From: Eumeta japonica
Taxonomy: Eukaryota; Arthropoda; Insecta; Lepidoptera; Psychidae
Direction of reading: 5' to 3'
DNA length: 64,000 bases
NCBI GenBank assembly: GCA_005406025.1
Contig: BGZK01001415.1
Coordinates: 1 to 64,000 of the forward strand
In this document: positions 48,629-59,849 of the stretch, in pieces
How positions within the stretch are numbered: position 1 is the first letter of the stretch
Layout of the letters: each line of letters opens with the position of its first letter
Position numbers and translations under genes: made by a program
The notes under the pieces: model-generated
Told to the model about the DNA's origin: nothing
Database searches by the model: none
Seen by the model: the letters and a program-made list of their open reading frames with translations, nothing else

Positions 48629-49001
48629 ATGCTAATTTGTACGTACGTTTCATGCCAACCAGGCACATCCTCAAGAAAATGCAAACTGCACATTCACCAG
48701 GACGCAAGGAGTGTATATATTGGACAAACCGGACGTTATTTGGAAACTAGATATAAAGAACATATTTCAGGCATTAAAAATAATAAAACATTACAGATCT
48801 CATTTTGCTAATCATTTAATAGAAACCGTTTATAAACTCAATAACGATCACAATTTCGATGTTTTGCATGTGTATGAGAAGGGGTTACGTTTAAATGTTT
48901 TGGAATCTTTCGAAATTTTAAGGCATAAAGATAATAATAATAATATGCTTAGTGACCAAATTAATATTTATAAATCGCCACTATTGGACGCTTGCCTGTA
49001 A
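48629..49001 (+). pseudogene. Penelope-type GIY-YIG endonuclease domain, frameshifted
   Basis: The first frame reads RSVYIGQTGRYLETRYKEH and ISGIKNNKT. After a frameshift near 48790-48800 the second reads SHFANHLIETVYKLNNDHNF, VLHVYEKGLRLNVLESFEIL and DQINIYKSPLLDACL. This is the YIGxTGR...R..EH..AIKN...FA.HL...H motif string of Penelope endonucleases. The Cys motif normally just before YIG is not intact, and the RT domain is absent. Dead copy. Confidence 0.8.
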
Positions 49002-49239
49002 CTATTTGGGCAATGGTTGGTGATGACTGACAGGCATGTTTATTGGTGGAAGTCTGTGGATGCTGATAAGGATGCTTTCATCACGCATAGCAAGATAGAA
49101 TTTCACTTAACGAGATTGGGTCCGCATTTGTCGGTTGTTTTTTAACAACTGCTTACGCTCTGGTGGATGTGGCTGTCTGTATTTACCTGAGGATGTGTCT
49201 GGTTAGCAGGAAAAGTACGTAGAAGTTAACAATATAATA

Positions 49240-49412
49240 ATCAGCGGACTAAAATAATTATAAAATTAACACTTGCTTAGGTGTTCGATATCTGTCAATC
49301 CTCTCGAATTAATATCCAATTCTTTGGATAGAGATTCGTAGTAGAGAGGCAGATTCGAGGGTCAGCGGTGGGTTGCATGCTGCATGTTAATGCATGTTGC
49401 AGGCAAGCGTCT
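49240..49412 (-). repeat. Right 173-bp inverted repeat of the Penelope-like element
   Basis: Inverse partner of 48448-48620. The ORF end inside the element (ggacgcttgcctgtaa, 48985-49000) shares its first bases with the outer edge of this repeat. Confidence 0.85.
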
Positions 49413-49559
49413 CGGCCGTCGTTTAACAGTGTTGGGTCCGGCTATTTTTTTACGTCTACGATCCAAATACAAAATTATTCTATATCTCATTTTGACTTTA
49501 TATTGATTTACGTTTACCTTAATTAGGTAATTTGAAAATCTCACGACTGTAACGCCACC

Positions 49560-49880
49560 GGCGTCGACATACACGCTCTTATCCGTCCAAATCCATATCA
49601 TTAAAGCGATACGAACGCGATTAATACGACGCGCGCGCGCCGGCCGGCCGTAAACATTTTAAAACGCGTCCGTCCCGAATGAAGTACCCGCGCGCCGGCC
49701 GCGGCTGTAAAACTCAATAAGGTGGGAAAGGAAAATCCATCCTTTAGCACCGGTGCGCCGCGTGCGCCCCCTTAACGCGGCCCGCTAATGAAATTGTTGG
49801 ATGCGGTATCGGCACATGCTGCTCGTTTCGAACCTTCCTTACGGTCGAGTATACTGCCGTCACTACGCTAAAAGGACGTA
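49560..49880. other. GC-rich island, candidate regulatory element
   Basis: gcgcgcgcgccggccggccg, then taaacatttt, then ccgcggctgtaaaactcaat and gcggcccgctaatgaaattg. It is GC-rich DNA punctuated by A/T cores (GTAAAC, TAATGA), typical of insect conserved non-coding elements and not of exons. The minus frame 49362-49601 overlapping its edge includes repeat DNA and shows no family. Confidence 0.4.
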
Positions 49881-50179
49881 CAGTCGACTCGCACACCTAA
49901 TAATGATACTATCCATATAATTAAGTTGCGTCGATACTGTTGGTTTCTAATTTTTTAGTTGAGTTATATAACTTACATCCATCGGAGGACCGTTCAGTGG
50001 AACACTTTTCACTCTAAGAGGAGATAAGACTGCAATGACTATTTATTTACCTGGGTAGTCAACTAGTATACAAGTGAACTTTTGCTTTGTGTATACAGAC
50101 TAACTTCCGTCCACGTAGACAAAATGTATTCCTTCATCTTATATATCGATCGATTACGATAATTAATTATGATACTGAT

Positions 50180-50515
50180 CGCTATCCCGTTTTCGATTTC
50201 TATCATGGTACTGTTCTCGATGCCAAGTTGTATAACTCTTGATTACGAATCTGAACATAAGTAGAATGCTATTGTCATCTCTTTTTCTATCCAGGTTCCA
50301 CTTTCAATTCTAATCTGTTTTTTTTCTAATGCCGGTCACGATATTAATTCTTATTTTAGTCCCATATTTGATTACAACATTGGTCCCGCTGTCGATTTCG
50401 AACATTCGGCGTCTCGGCTCTCGATTCTGCTTTCACCGCTTTGCAATTTCTATTCCATTACGGATCACAGTTCTAGTTCAGACGAAGCCAGAGCTAATTC
50501 TAGTACTAATATAGA
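50180..50515. repeat. Degenerate short-period repeat, relative of 10.6-11.2 kb
   Basis: Imperfect units such as cccgctgtcgatttcgaaca, ctcgattctgctttc and ttctagttcagac, the reverse sense of the atcgaga/gggactgg/agaattgac units at 10620-11175. Explains the open frame 50329-50514. Confidence 0.4.
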
Positions 50516-50987
50516 TTTATATTAATTATATCATTTGGGGGTAGAGTTGTTTTCAATGAGTAAAAGAATTTTTAAAATCTGTAATAATATAATTATGAAC
50601 ATGAAGCTAAAGCGAAATGTTAATAGTTTATTTTATTCAAAGAGTTTCTGATTAATAAAGTAATTTTTAGCATTGCTTTAGCCATTCAATTAAATTTTAA
50701 AAATACAAAGACCACGTCAGATACGAATGATAATTTCCTTTTTAAGAAATCTTCCCATTCGCCAAAAACTATATCGCCAATTTCATAGTAATTGTACGGA
50801 TAGTTTAAACACTCAAAAAAACAACATTATACATACTCATTTTTATACATTACATAACTCCACTCCCTCCACCTGATTGTAATAGAAGCATCTCATCACT
50901 TTTCAAAGTTGTACCTCGTTTTATAAAAAGTTTCATAAACAATTCAATCCCCCTTAATGTAATAATATAATTTTACGCTTATTTTCA

Positions 50988-51065
50988 AGAGGGGTAGGTA
51001 CAGACTATAAATTTCCTCATGGTACGAACTTTCTATATCTCTCTTGCTTCATTGACTTCCATTCC
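50988..51065. repeat. Third copy of the dispersed 'gagactatag' repeat, short
   Basis: aggggtaggtacagactata, aatttcctcatggtacgaac and ctcttgcttcattgacttcc match the layout of the copies at 22975 and 35415. Confidence 0.45.
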
Positions 51066-51109
51066 CCTTAACTTTAATAAAAAACAAATTCACAAATTTG
51101 AAAAAAACA

Positions 51110-51198
51110 CACACAGGCAAGAGCACGCATGCACTCACTCACGCACACGCACACACACACACGCACGCACGCACGCCCACACGCACGCACGCACACAA
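51110..51198. repeat. (CA)n/(GCAC)n microsatellite
   Basis: Mixed ca and gcac repeats. The open frames across it on both strands are by-products. Confidence 0.9.
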
Positions 51199-51269
51199 AT
51201 AAAAAAATAATAAAAAATGACTGATTTTTTATAGTTAGCATACGGTGTTTGAAAATAATATAGAGCCAT

Positions 51270-52080
51270 TTTTGAAATAACAGGTTCTGACTAAACATAA
51301 ATTTTCATCAAGATTGGTCAAGCTGTTGTCAAGTTATAAAAGAACATCCATACAAACAAACAGACAAATATTAGCCTATTATTTGCACAGTCACATGTCC
51401 TGACTCAACCATTGGACTCAACACCAATTTTCATCACGGTCGGTGAAACCGTTCTTAAATTATAAAAGAACATATATACAAACAGATAGATATATAGTAG
51501 TCTATAATTTGTACAATCAAATACTCTTACTGTATAACAATTTTCGTCAAGATCGGTTAAATTTTCGTAAGTTTTAAAAGAAGATGCAGATAAATGAACA
51601 GTAAACTTAAAGACAGTAGGTAACCTATTATTTAGGTACGTAATCACATCTTCTGATTGTACAATAATTTTAACGAAACTGTTTGTAAAATAAAAAAGAA
51701 CAGACAGGCAAACCGACATACAAATAGACAGGCAAACAGTATTCTACCATTTGCGAAATAAAATGGTTTTACACCAATTTCGATTAAGTTTGATCAAACC
51801 TTTCTTAAATTATAAAATATAAATACAGACAGACAAGCAGACTGAAAGTAGTCTATCGTTTGTGGAATTACATATTCTTACTCTATACGAATTTTCATCA
51901 TGATCTGTTAAGTTATAAAAAGACATGGGGACAGATAAACACACACACCTATCATGTGCTCAATCATATGTTCATACAGTATACAAATTTTCGTCACGAT
52001 CAGTCTAGTGCTTGAGATAACTTGAGGTAAAAGGACATACAGATACATAGACAGACATAAATTTAAAAAATGGTAGAATT
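51270..52080. repeat. Degenerate tandem array, about 7 units of about 115 bp
   Basis: Each unit has a ttctgactcaac-like start, then caattttcatcacgatcggt, aaaccgttcttaaattataa, aagaacatacatacaaacag and agtagtctattatttgtac. Cores begin near 51285, 51400, 51525, 51653, 51763, 51880 and 51971. The text (ttttcatcaagatcggt..., ttataaaagaac...) is reminiscent of Helitron/MITE internal sequence that has been amplified in tandem. The minus frames 51405-51719 and 51908-52237 are by-products. Confidence 0.8.
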
Positions 52081-52084
52081 GGCG

Positions 52085-52860
52085 TTCGTTTGTCATAAAA
52101 CGAATATCAAAAAAAGTATATATATAGAGAGACGCTACAGATTTATATAGTACTATAGAAACTAATAGCATGCAACTTCTTAATTCATCACTTCGCAGTG
52201 CATTTTGCTTTGTATTTTGCATAGCTTTGTATTGCAATTTATCAATTGTATGTTGCAGTGTATGCTTCTATAACTATATAACACATTATAACGTAGTTTT
52301 ACTTTTTCATTTTATTAATAGTATGTAAATTTATCAATTGTATGTTGCTCGTGTGTGTTTGTGTGTATGCAAGAACTATAATTATAACACAATAACGTTC
52401 AAAACCATTTACTCATTTAGACATTCGTGGACTCACTAAAGTCCAATTAAATTGTTTGCAACTAAAATCAAAATATTTATATTATTGTGTTTATACAATA
52501 TACACTGGATCCATATAAATTTTTTGCATGTAAATTATACACTGAAGAAAAAATTTGATTGCTTCTAACTGTTACGGACAGCCGCGTTCTTAGTGTTTGA
52601 TTGGACGATAACGATCTTTTGTTTTTTACGAACGGACTTAGGTTAAGAATTGTTTTACATTTTATGGTAATTTGTGTGTGTTTTTATTAAATTATTTGAG
52701 TTGTCCTGTCTTTTACCCGGTTAGGGATTAGTTGTAAGAAATTGTATATTTTGCAATATTTCCCTGTTTTTGTATATTTATTGAGTTTTTATGGAATTTC
52801 TTATATTGTTTATTGTGCTTTTTGTCTTGTGTTGTCGTATTTAATCATAAATACGAATTT
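52085..52860. other. AT-rich DNA before the LTR element
   Basis: The duplicated phrase ttatcaattgtatgttgc occurs near 52236 and 52330 (about 93 bp apart), suggesting a two-copy tandem repeat. Nothing coding is seen. Confidence 0.4.
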
Positions 52861-52861
52861 A

Positions 52862-53290
52862 CTGTGATGTGCATATGAGTTGCATAAGAAATTGTGCCTA
52901 AGCTGGAGGAACCAATTAGAGGCCAAGAACCACGGCGGTCGTTACGGTATGGCCGCGAATCAGTGTTTCGAGCGCACGTGGCGCTCATGCGTGAAAAATG
53001 CAAAAGTACATGGCCGTCAATTAAAATGTATGCAACTCGTAGGTGCAGGCGGATACGCCATCTATAAATTGCTGCAGGATTAGTTCATCCGTCGCAGTTG
53101 TACTCCGACCGCCACATATGAAGCTCGGCCGTAATAAAGAAATCTGATCACCTGAAAACGCTGTTCATTATTTTTCCTACCACATACGACTACAAAGGAA
53201 ATCCGAAGAGCAGGCTTACGCGGCGATAGCTGAAATCGCCGTTACAACTGATCCTTTATTTGCTGAATAAAAGTGAATCTATTTACGAGG
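52862..53290 (+). repeat. 5' LTR-like segment of the BEL/Pao element
   Basis: Shares with 57300-57600 the blocks ctccgaccgccacatatgaa, gctcgg(c/t)cgtaat, aaaggaaatccgaag and cggcgatagctgaaatcgcc, ending near an aataaaa signal. Exact start and end are uncertain because the copies have diverged. Confidence 0.7.
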
Positions 53291-53689
53291 AAGTCGTGTG
53301 CTTGGATTCGTATTTCCATATACACGCTTTGGACAGTGAGAGGGTCACTTAGCGGTGTTAACGACATCTCACTGTTTAACTTTTTCGAGTGGTGTGTCTA
53401 GTTGAGGCGTAGTCGTCGGTTGTCGAGTACGATCTCGGTGCCGAATAGCCTTGCTGCGTCGATACGCATGCACAGATAGAGGGCTAGACTGTAGGCACGC
53501 CTGGCGACGACCGTTCTCACCGAAGCCCTATTGGGTACCCTGGCTGTGTATATCCACTGTCGAGTGGGCTACACCTACCCTTCCCATTTCCATTCTCGTA
53601 TTGAACATATCCTCATACCGAGGTGCTCGTGCAAGTTTTTAAGGGCCGTTAGGTAGTGAAGAATTGGAAGAATTTTGTGAAGATTTGAA

Positions 53690-54109
53690 TTGAACTTGAA
53701 AATGGACAGCAAGCGTGTTACAAGATCCTGGGTCATTAGAGTTAAAATTAAAGGTCTTTTTTCTCGAAACATGAGATACATGACAGCTCAGACCATGAGA
53801 ATCTTGAAACTGGCTCCGCAGTGCGTTGAGCACGCCACTGTCGTAGTCTGCTCGCACTTGACAGATATCGCTGAAAGTCTGATTTATGACGCCGCCGCAC
53901 CTTACATCTTGATCGGTCAGGATATTTGGGGCTTAATTCTGTCGCCACAAATTAAAAGCGGTCGCGCAAACCAGCCTACCGCCTCCTTGACCCATCTGGG
54001 CAGGATTTTACATGTATGCTGCTCCGGTTTATCCCTGCCGATAAATATCATACACCACTTACGACCGTCCGACACATCCGATGTTGTATTGAATGATATT
54101 GTGAAATAA
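53690..54109 (+). pseudogene. BEL/Pao pol, protease-like region
   Basis: The late-protease layout is recognisable: HLTDIAESLIYDAAAP, then YILIGQDIWGLILSPQIKSG, then LTHLGRILH, corresponding to the IDILLGxxxxxxIL...GWILxG end of Pao proteases. The start of the protease with the DSG-type active site is not intact in this frame. Confidence 0.6.
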
Positions 54110-54133
54110 CATTTCGACATTGAATTCCTTGGC

Positions 54134-55270
54134 GTGGCTCCACATCAACCGAGTTACAATCCAGAAGAGAGGACTCTTGCGTTGCTCGATAGCAATAGTA
54201 TTAGATTACCAAGCGGTCAATTCAAAACGTGCCTATTAACCTGGAGGTCGGACAACGAAGTGATGCTCGAAAGCTATGGTACCGCAATGCGACGTTTATA
54301 CGAAATAGAAAGACAGTTATTGAAAGACGATCGATTGAAAAATGAATATTGTGAATACATTAATAATCTGTTAAAATTGGGTACGCAGAGCCAGTCGCGA
54401 ATAAATCCACACCCGAACACTTGTGGTACCTGTCTTATTTCGCCGTCACGCATCTGTAGAAAAAGAAAGTCCGCCTTGTCTTTGATGCAGCCGTCCGTAC
54501 GAATGAAAGATGCTTGAACGATGCATTATTACTCATGGGCCCCAATTTGATGCGATCACTATTGGGTGTACTCGTCCGATTTAGACAAAGACGCGTAGCG
54601 GTGTCGGCTGACATGAAAAAAATATTCCTTCCGGTGAAAATTAGAAAAAAAGATCGCGACAGCTTGTGATTTCTGTGGCAAAATAATTCTAATGAAAATC
54701 AACAAGAGTACCGAATGACATCATTGATTTTCGGCGTCGCCTCATCACCTTCTATATGAAAAATCGCAACGTTTCAGAATTCTAACTTGAGTAACTATAG
54801 GAGTGTAAAGCGATACGATTAGATCACTACGTTCATGACTTCTTAAAAAGTTTCGATAGTGTTGAAGAAGCTAAGCGTGTTTCGAAACAAGTATACGAGG
54901 TTTTCCGAAAAGCAGCCTACGAGTTACGTGGTTGGGCTAGTAATGAAATTAAAGTCTTGAATGAGATGTCCGATACACGAAATGATGATAATGCGTAACT
55001 CGGGGGCGATATACACTTTGAAAAAACCCTTGGTCTACAGTGACACATCAAAAATGACACTCTGGGTCTCAACCTCGGCCTGCGGAACACACCTATCGAA
55101 ATATTGAAAACGTTACTCGCACCGACAAAACTACAAATTATGAGTGTCGTGATGTCTGTTTTCGACCCGCTCAGTCTAACCTCGCTCGCCCTGATCAATT
55201 GTAAAAGTATGCTCCAAGATATATGGAGATCGGGGATCGACTGAGACGAAAAAATTAAAATCGATGAACA
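54134..55270 (+). pseudogene. BEL/Pao pol, reverse transcriptase region
   Basis: The first frame has AMRRLYEIERQLLKDDRLKN and YCEYINNLLKLGT. Later pieces in other frames give TSLIFGVASSP, DHYVHDFLKSFDSVEEAKRV and YELRGWASNEIKVLNEM, then SVFDPLSLTSLAL and WRSGID. The YVDD catalytic box is changed to YVHD (about 54823-54834), so activity would be lost even without the breaks. An in-frame TGA replaces Trp near 55243. Confidence 0.75.
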
Positions 55271-55339
55271 AAAAAAGTGGCTAAAATAGGTGAACAAAAT
55301 TATGAAATTGGCATCCATCAAAATACTTCAATTAATATC

Positions 55340-55640
55340 ACTCGGCCACAACGAAGGGGAGACACATGTGTTAGTCGACGCGAGCGAAAAGCGTATGCAG
55401 CGATCGTGTATTGGCGTGTAAAATTGAGCGAACACAAAATTGCAGTTTCGCTAATACTTGTAAAGGATCGCGTCGCTCCACTGAAAATAATATCGATCCC
55501 TAGGCTTCAGTTGCAAGCGGCGCTATTGGCCGCTCGACTGGGTTCATCGATTTTGAACGAAATTGAATTGAACGTGACACGAAAAATATTTTGGACCGAT
55601 TCTCGAACAGTTTTATTTTAGATCCGCTCCGACTGATGAT
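55340..55640 (+). pseudogene. BEL/Pao pol, RNase H region
   Basis: A frame near 55366 gives HVLVDASEK. The main frame gives AYAAIVYWR, VKDRVAPLKIISIPRLQLQ, AALLAARLGSSI and KIFWTDSRTVL. The RVAPLK-SIPRLELQAA-RL...FWTDS.TVL string is diagnostic of Pao-type RNase H. A frameshift separates the two parts and a stop follows at about 55621. Confidence 0.8.
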
Positions 55641-56190
55641 CGTTCGAACCATTCGTTGCTCATCGCCTGGCCGAATTGAAAGAACACACGACGGCAAATT
55701 GTTGAGGGTGGGTGCCTACGGAATTGAACATTGCCGATGATGCGACACGCAGCCCGCCTACCAACTTCGATGAAACGCACCGGTGGTTCTGTGTCCCCGA
55801 TTTACTGTGCAAAAACGAAGATGAATGGCCGAAGAAAATTTGTGAAAGTAAACGACCGACGGGGAGAAAAGGTCATGTACGACGTTGACACTGGTCACTG
55901 AAGAAGACTTGCAAGTCGTACCAAATGTCAATCGATTCTCGAGTTGAATTCGTTTAGATTATTGCAAGTGATTGATTTGTTTCGGGTCAAACGAAAGGTT
56001 AATGCATTTAATCGAAAGAGAACGGCAACTAAAACGGGTCTCGATCCAACATAGAAGCGTACGAAAACAAAATCGCATACGCCAGCTCAAAGATGCTATA
56101 AAAACGTAATGAAAACGATCGGCGCCTTTTAAATTTGAACTGTGATTATAGCCAAAGGGCCGAAACGTTACTTTTGTTTGAGGCGCAAAA

Positions 56191-57260
56191 ATGTTTCGAA
56201 AAAGAAACGACACTCATACAAAAAGGCAAAGCGGTCATAAGAAGAAGCCGTCTACGAAAGTTGACTTTAAAAATATTGAAAACAGCGTTAGTCGTCTGAA
56301 AGAAAGAATAAAGACCGCTACGGATGTGTCGTTTACCCTGAATCGCCCCGCTGTGCTCAGTGGTGATAATTCGATCGAAAATCCAATTCTAAAACACTAT
56401 CATGGAAAGTTTAATCACGAAAACTACAATTCCGTGATAAACAAGATTAGGAATAGATATATTACATCACATCGTTGCGATTGAAAATGAGAAAAATCGC
56501 CTATGAATGTCAATAGTGCAGAATCAAAAAAGTCTGCCGAAAATGCAATCTGCAGAGGGTGATCTACTTCCCGAAGGTTTGTATCATCGTCGACCTTTCA
56601 CGTGTACAAAGGTTGATTATTTTGGTCCTATGACAGTGACGATAGGCCGCAGACATGAAAAGAGATACGAGGCACTATTCACATGCTTGACATTACACCG
56701 TACACATTGAGCTGGCGCAATTCTTATCATCGGACTCTATGATATTGGATTTGCATCGGCTTATTGCTCGAAGAGGAACTCCGAGAATGATATACTCAGA
56801 TAATGGTACAAATTTTTTCAACGCAAATAAAGAACTGATGAACATACAAGTGGTACACGAGAAAATGAAGAAAGAGGCTGACATACGCATCATATCATGG
56901 AAGTTTATATTTCCCGGCGCTCCGAACATGGGTGGTGCCTGGGAATATTTAGTGCGATCTGTAAAATCTACCTTGGCCGCTATTTTGTGAGAGAAGAGCC
57001 TTCGCAAAGAAGTCCTCCACATCTTGCTGCTGGAAGTTGCGCACATTGTCAACTCCAGGCCGTTTACGGAAGTGAATATCGAACCTACGGAGGTCGAAGG
57101 TCTCACGACTAATCTTTTCCTGATCGGGCGCTCCTGCGGCACTGCCGACGTGAACCGCTTTGACGACAACATGCTCCTTGGGCCTGCAAATTGGCAAATG
57201 TGTCAACGCCTCGCCGATCACTTATGGCAGAGGTGGTTGAGGGAGTACTTGCGTATTCCG
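56191..57260 (+). pseudogene. BEL/Pao pol, integrase region
   Basis: The N-terminal segment has LKHYHGKFNHENYNSVINKI (His-His part of the zinc domain). The core has TKVDYFGPMTVTIGRRHEKR, YSDNGTNF and NMGGAWEYLVRSVKSTL, so the D, D and E positions are all present but in different frames (breaks near 56500, 56690 and 56990). LLEVAHIVNSRPFTEVNIEP, LLGPANWQM and WQRWLREYL follow, then the frame enters LTR-like DNA. Confidence 0.85.
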
Positions 57261-57299
57261 TTGTCCCGCCGAACGGGCGGCGACCCTACATGTCGCGTG

Positions 57300-57640
57300 C
57301 CGGTCGTGGGCACGGGATGCGCGAAAAATGCAAAGTGTATGGCCATACTCCCTCAATTAAAATATATGCAACTCATATGTGCAAGTGGATGCACCATATA
57401 TAAATTGCAGCAGGATTGGTGCATCCGTCGCAGCTGTACTCCGACCGCCACATATGAAGCTCGGCTGTAATGAAGTCTGATCGCCTTGCCCACCACATCG
57501 CAAGAAATCCATTCTCCAAGGTGACTGCAAAGGAAATCCGAAGTGCAAGCTTCCGCGGCGATAGCTGAAATCGCCATTACACTAATAAAATTGCGATTCC
57601 CGTGATCAAGTATCTTGACTCTATATGAGCCTAACAAGAT
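57300..57640 (+). repeat. 3' LTR-like segment of the BEL/Pao element
   Basis: Partner of 52862-53290. Alignable from gcgaaaaatgcaaa (57319) to about 57592. The long frames at 57024-57470 and 57353-57661 run through it and have no meaning beyond the integrase tail. Confidence 0.7.
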
Positions 57641-57644
57641 GTTC

Positions 57645-59380
57645 GACACTTCAAATAACATGATTTTGATTTATTATCATAATTCATTTGACTAGCCAAC
57701 TATATAGCTCTCATTATTATTCGTTAACAAAGGCAATCAAATTCATTTACTTGCATCAACTATGAAACTTCTTTAATGCTACTTGGTAACATTATAATGA
57801 CAACTAAGTTACTCTTGTTTAAATTCACTAAGGAACTTTCCCATTATCTCCTCTTAAACTGAATTTTAATATAAAATCATTTGTACAATTAGCTTCACGT
57901 TCTTGGTTCTCCTTTTAAATGTTATTAGGGCTAAAAAACCGTTAAAAGGAGGACGTGGAGAGCAAAAATTATTTTAAAAGTGTCTTTTTATTAAAAGTCA
58001 GTTTAAAAGAAGATATATGGTGGAAGAGACCCTAAGAAACACTTTCTTTCACTGACTAAGTCTCGTATTAATAAATCGCACACAACTCTGAGAATACCTA
58101 TGAGTTCGCATATGAGAGGTTGTCCTACAGTTCACACTTAATCATCTGAAACATCCGGTTTATATGTATCAAATTTAAGAGTGAACTTAACTACCACATA
58201 TTAATTAGGACAGTACCTCCAGTGCTAGCTCAAGCCCGGTCTTAAAGTTGAAGATGATTTATTAATACAGCCCTAAGATATTTTTTCACTTTAGAAATTA
58301 GTGCCAGCATGACATTCTACTCCACCTGCAACCAGCCTCGATTGTAGTTAGCACGGCTGTGCGCCGTGCTATATTTTATTTAATAGCAAGTATAGAAAAC
58401 CAAAGTTGGCGTTAATGCTATGAAAAGAAACATGAAGTAAAACCTATTTATGTTCAAATTATTACAGCTTATATATAATTCATAAAACACACCAAATTTA
58501 AAAAGTCTAATATCTTGTGAAAAATTTAATTTTAAAAATAAATCTCATTTTTTGTTGTAATTGACATATATGACTAATTTTATGTAAAATAAAACCAAAA
58601 TAAACTGTAAGAAAATTGTTTATTAATTTTTAAACAGAACAGTGCAACGTTACATATTTTTTTGCTATTGTTAAAATATTTATGTTACAAGATATCGGCG
58701 ATATTAATAAGTTGCAGAAATTAATAACGTTCTGTGCTGCGTTTGGTTCGTTCTTTGATTCCCTATACTTTTGGTACATGTACAATTGGTCTTCAACATC
58801 AACACCAACCACCAATACCAGAACTATCTCATTCACTGATGCAACTACGTCTGACTTTTCGTAAGTAGTACAAATAGGTATTGAAGGAATAAACAAAGAA
58901 GTCTCGAACGAAATGAACCGATTTTAACTCGAGCGGCACTCAATAAACTATTCATGTAACTATTGACTAACGATATGCGCTAGATTTGTTCAGTTGTCTT
59001 CGCCTCCTGCCCCCGCACCGCCCTTTGAGGTGAGGTGGAAAGAGTAGTCACTTATGTCAATTAATAAATTGATTATTTATCTCAAGTAATAACAATCACT
59101 CTCAGTAGAATTTAACATTCAAAGTAGTTAATCCAATACTATTAAGTATTAAAGGTGATCATTTTATCTTTGTTGTTTTAAAATGGTATTAGAGTAGTTG
59201 ATGTAATTAACAGGTATCAGGTAAATCAAATATTATTTTATTAGTTTAACAGTGAAAAGAATTAAAACTTCTTATTTGTTTAATTATATCAATTAATTTA
59301 TTTTGAATTGATTTACTGTATATGTGTGTATGTTAACTAAATAAAATTGATTAAATTATGCTAGGAAGCAAGAATTGATC
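57645..59380. other. AT-rich intergenic DNA with one short GC stem-loop
   Basis: A perfect 8-bp stem (agcacggc/gccgtgct, 58350-58370, loop tgtgc) precedes atattttattt. A GC-raised stretch lies near 59000-59040. No gene is supported. Confidence 0.45.
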
Positions 59381-59385
59381 GGACA

Positions 59386-59848
59386 ATACTGGATATATAA
59401 GGTATCGTTAGAATACTTACATCAATCCAAATGACAATGATCGAAGTAACAATGTAGGTACTATATTAATTCTAACAAGTATATACTTGTTAGAATTAAT
59501 ATAGTACCTATATTGTTACTTCGATCTTAAATGAATTAGTTGTTAGAACGAATCACTTTTCATTAACATGTATAAATTCACAGTTGTTTAGTTTAAATTA
59601 ACGCCAACTAAGAAAAAATCTCTTTTAGCTAACTTTCATTTTTTAGGATGTACAGTTTTGGAATGTACTTATCGGGGGCGTCGATTTGATACCAATATTA
59701 CAATTATTAATTAATGAGTAATAAAAATCAATATAATATTTGAAAATGGTGCTATACTGCCGCAATAATTTATTATTTTCAAAAAATTTGTAGACAGTGT
59801 CATTTGGATTGATGTAAGTATTCTAACGATACCTTATATATCCAGTAT
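59386..59848. mobile_element. MITE-like element with 54-bp inverted repeats and an 88-bp palindrome
   Basis: The outer arms 59386-59439 and 59795-59848 are inverse copies with very few mismatches (left begins atactggatatataaggtat). Directly after the left arm lies a palindrome, 59439-59526, two 44-bp halves with one mismatch and no spacer (first half begins gatcgaagtaacaatgtagg). The remaining 270 bp is AT-rich and non-coding. Confidence 0.8.
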
Positions 59849-59849
59849 C

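Larger units (their letters stand above)
48448..49412 (+). mobile_element. 5'-truncated Penelope-like retroelement with inverted terminal repeats
   Basis: A decayed C-terminal Penelope gene (GIY-YIG endonuclease) is enclosed by 173-bp inverted repeats, 48448-48620 and 49240-49412, both starting agacgcttgcctgc at the outer edge. Penelope elements are known to carry terminal repeats in direct or inverse order and to be 5'-truncated, which fits. The reverse transcriptase domain is missing. The 3' part keeps a cctgaggatg motif (about 49185) often seen after Penelope genes. Confidence 0.75.
52862..57640 (+). mobile_element. Decayed BEL/Pao LTR retrotransposon
   Basis: Two LTR-like segments (anchored at gaaaaatgcaaa, 52991 and 57321, alignable to about 53272 and 57592) enclose pol remnants in BEL/Pao order: aspartic protease-like, reverse transcriptase, RNase H, integrase. 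A primer-binding-like tggcgacgaccg sits at about 53497, after the 5' LTR. There is no gag between LTR and protease, pol is split by many frameshifts and stops, and the integrase C-terminus runs directly into the 3' LTR. It is an old, internally deleted copy. Outer borders are approximate. Confidence 0.8.

Noticed and set aside
53451..53642. Open frames upstream of the BEL/Pao protease as a gag gene
   Set aside because: Too short, no zinc knuckles or gag-like sequence; the region looks like LTR/leader DNA.
58350..58370. GC stem-loop before a T-rich run, resembling a bacterial terminator
   Set aside because: The setting is eukaryotic and no transcription unit ends there; kept only as a note in the intergenic entry.
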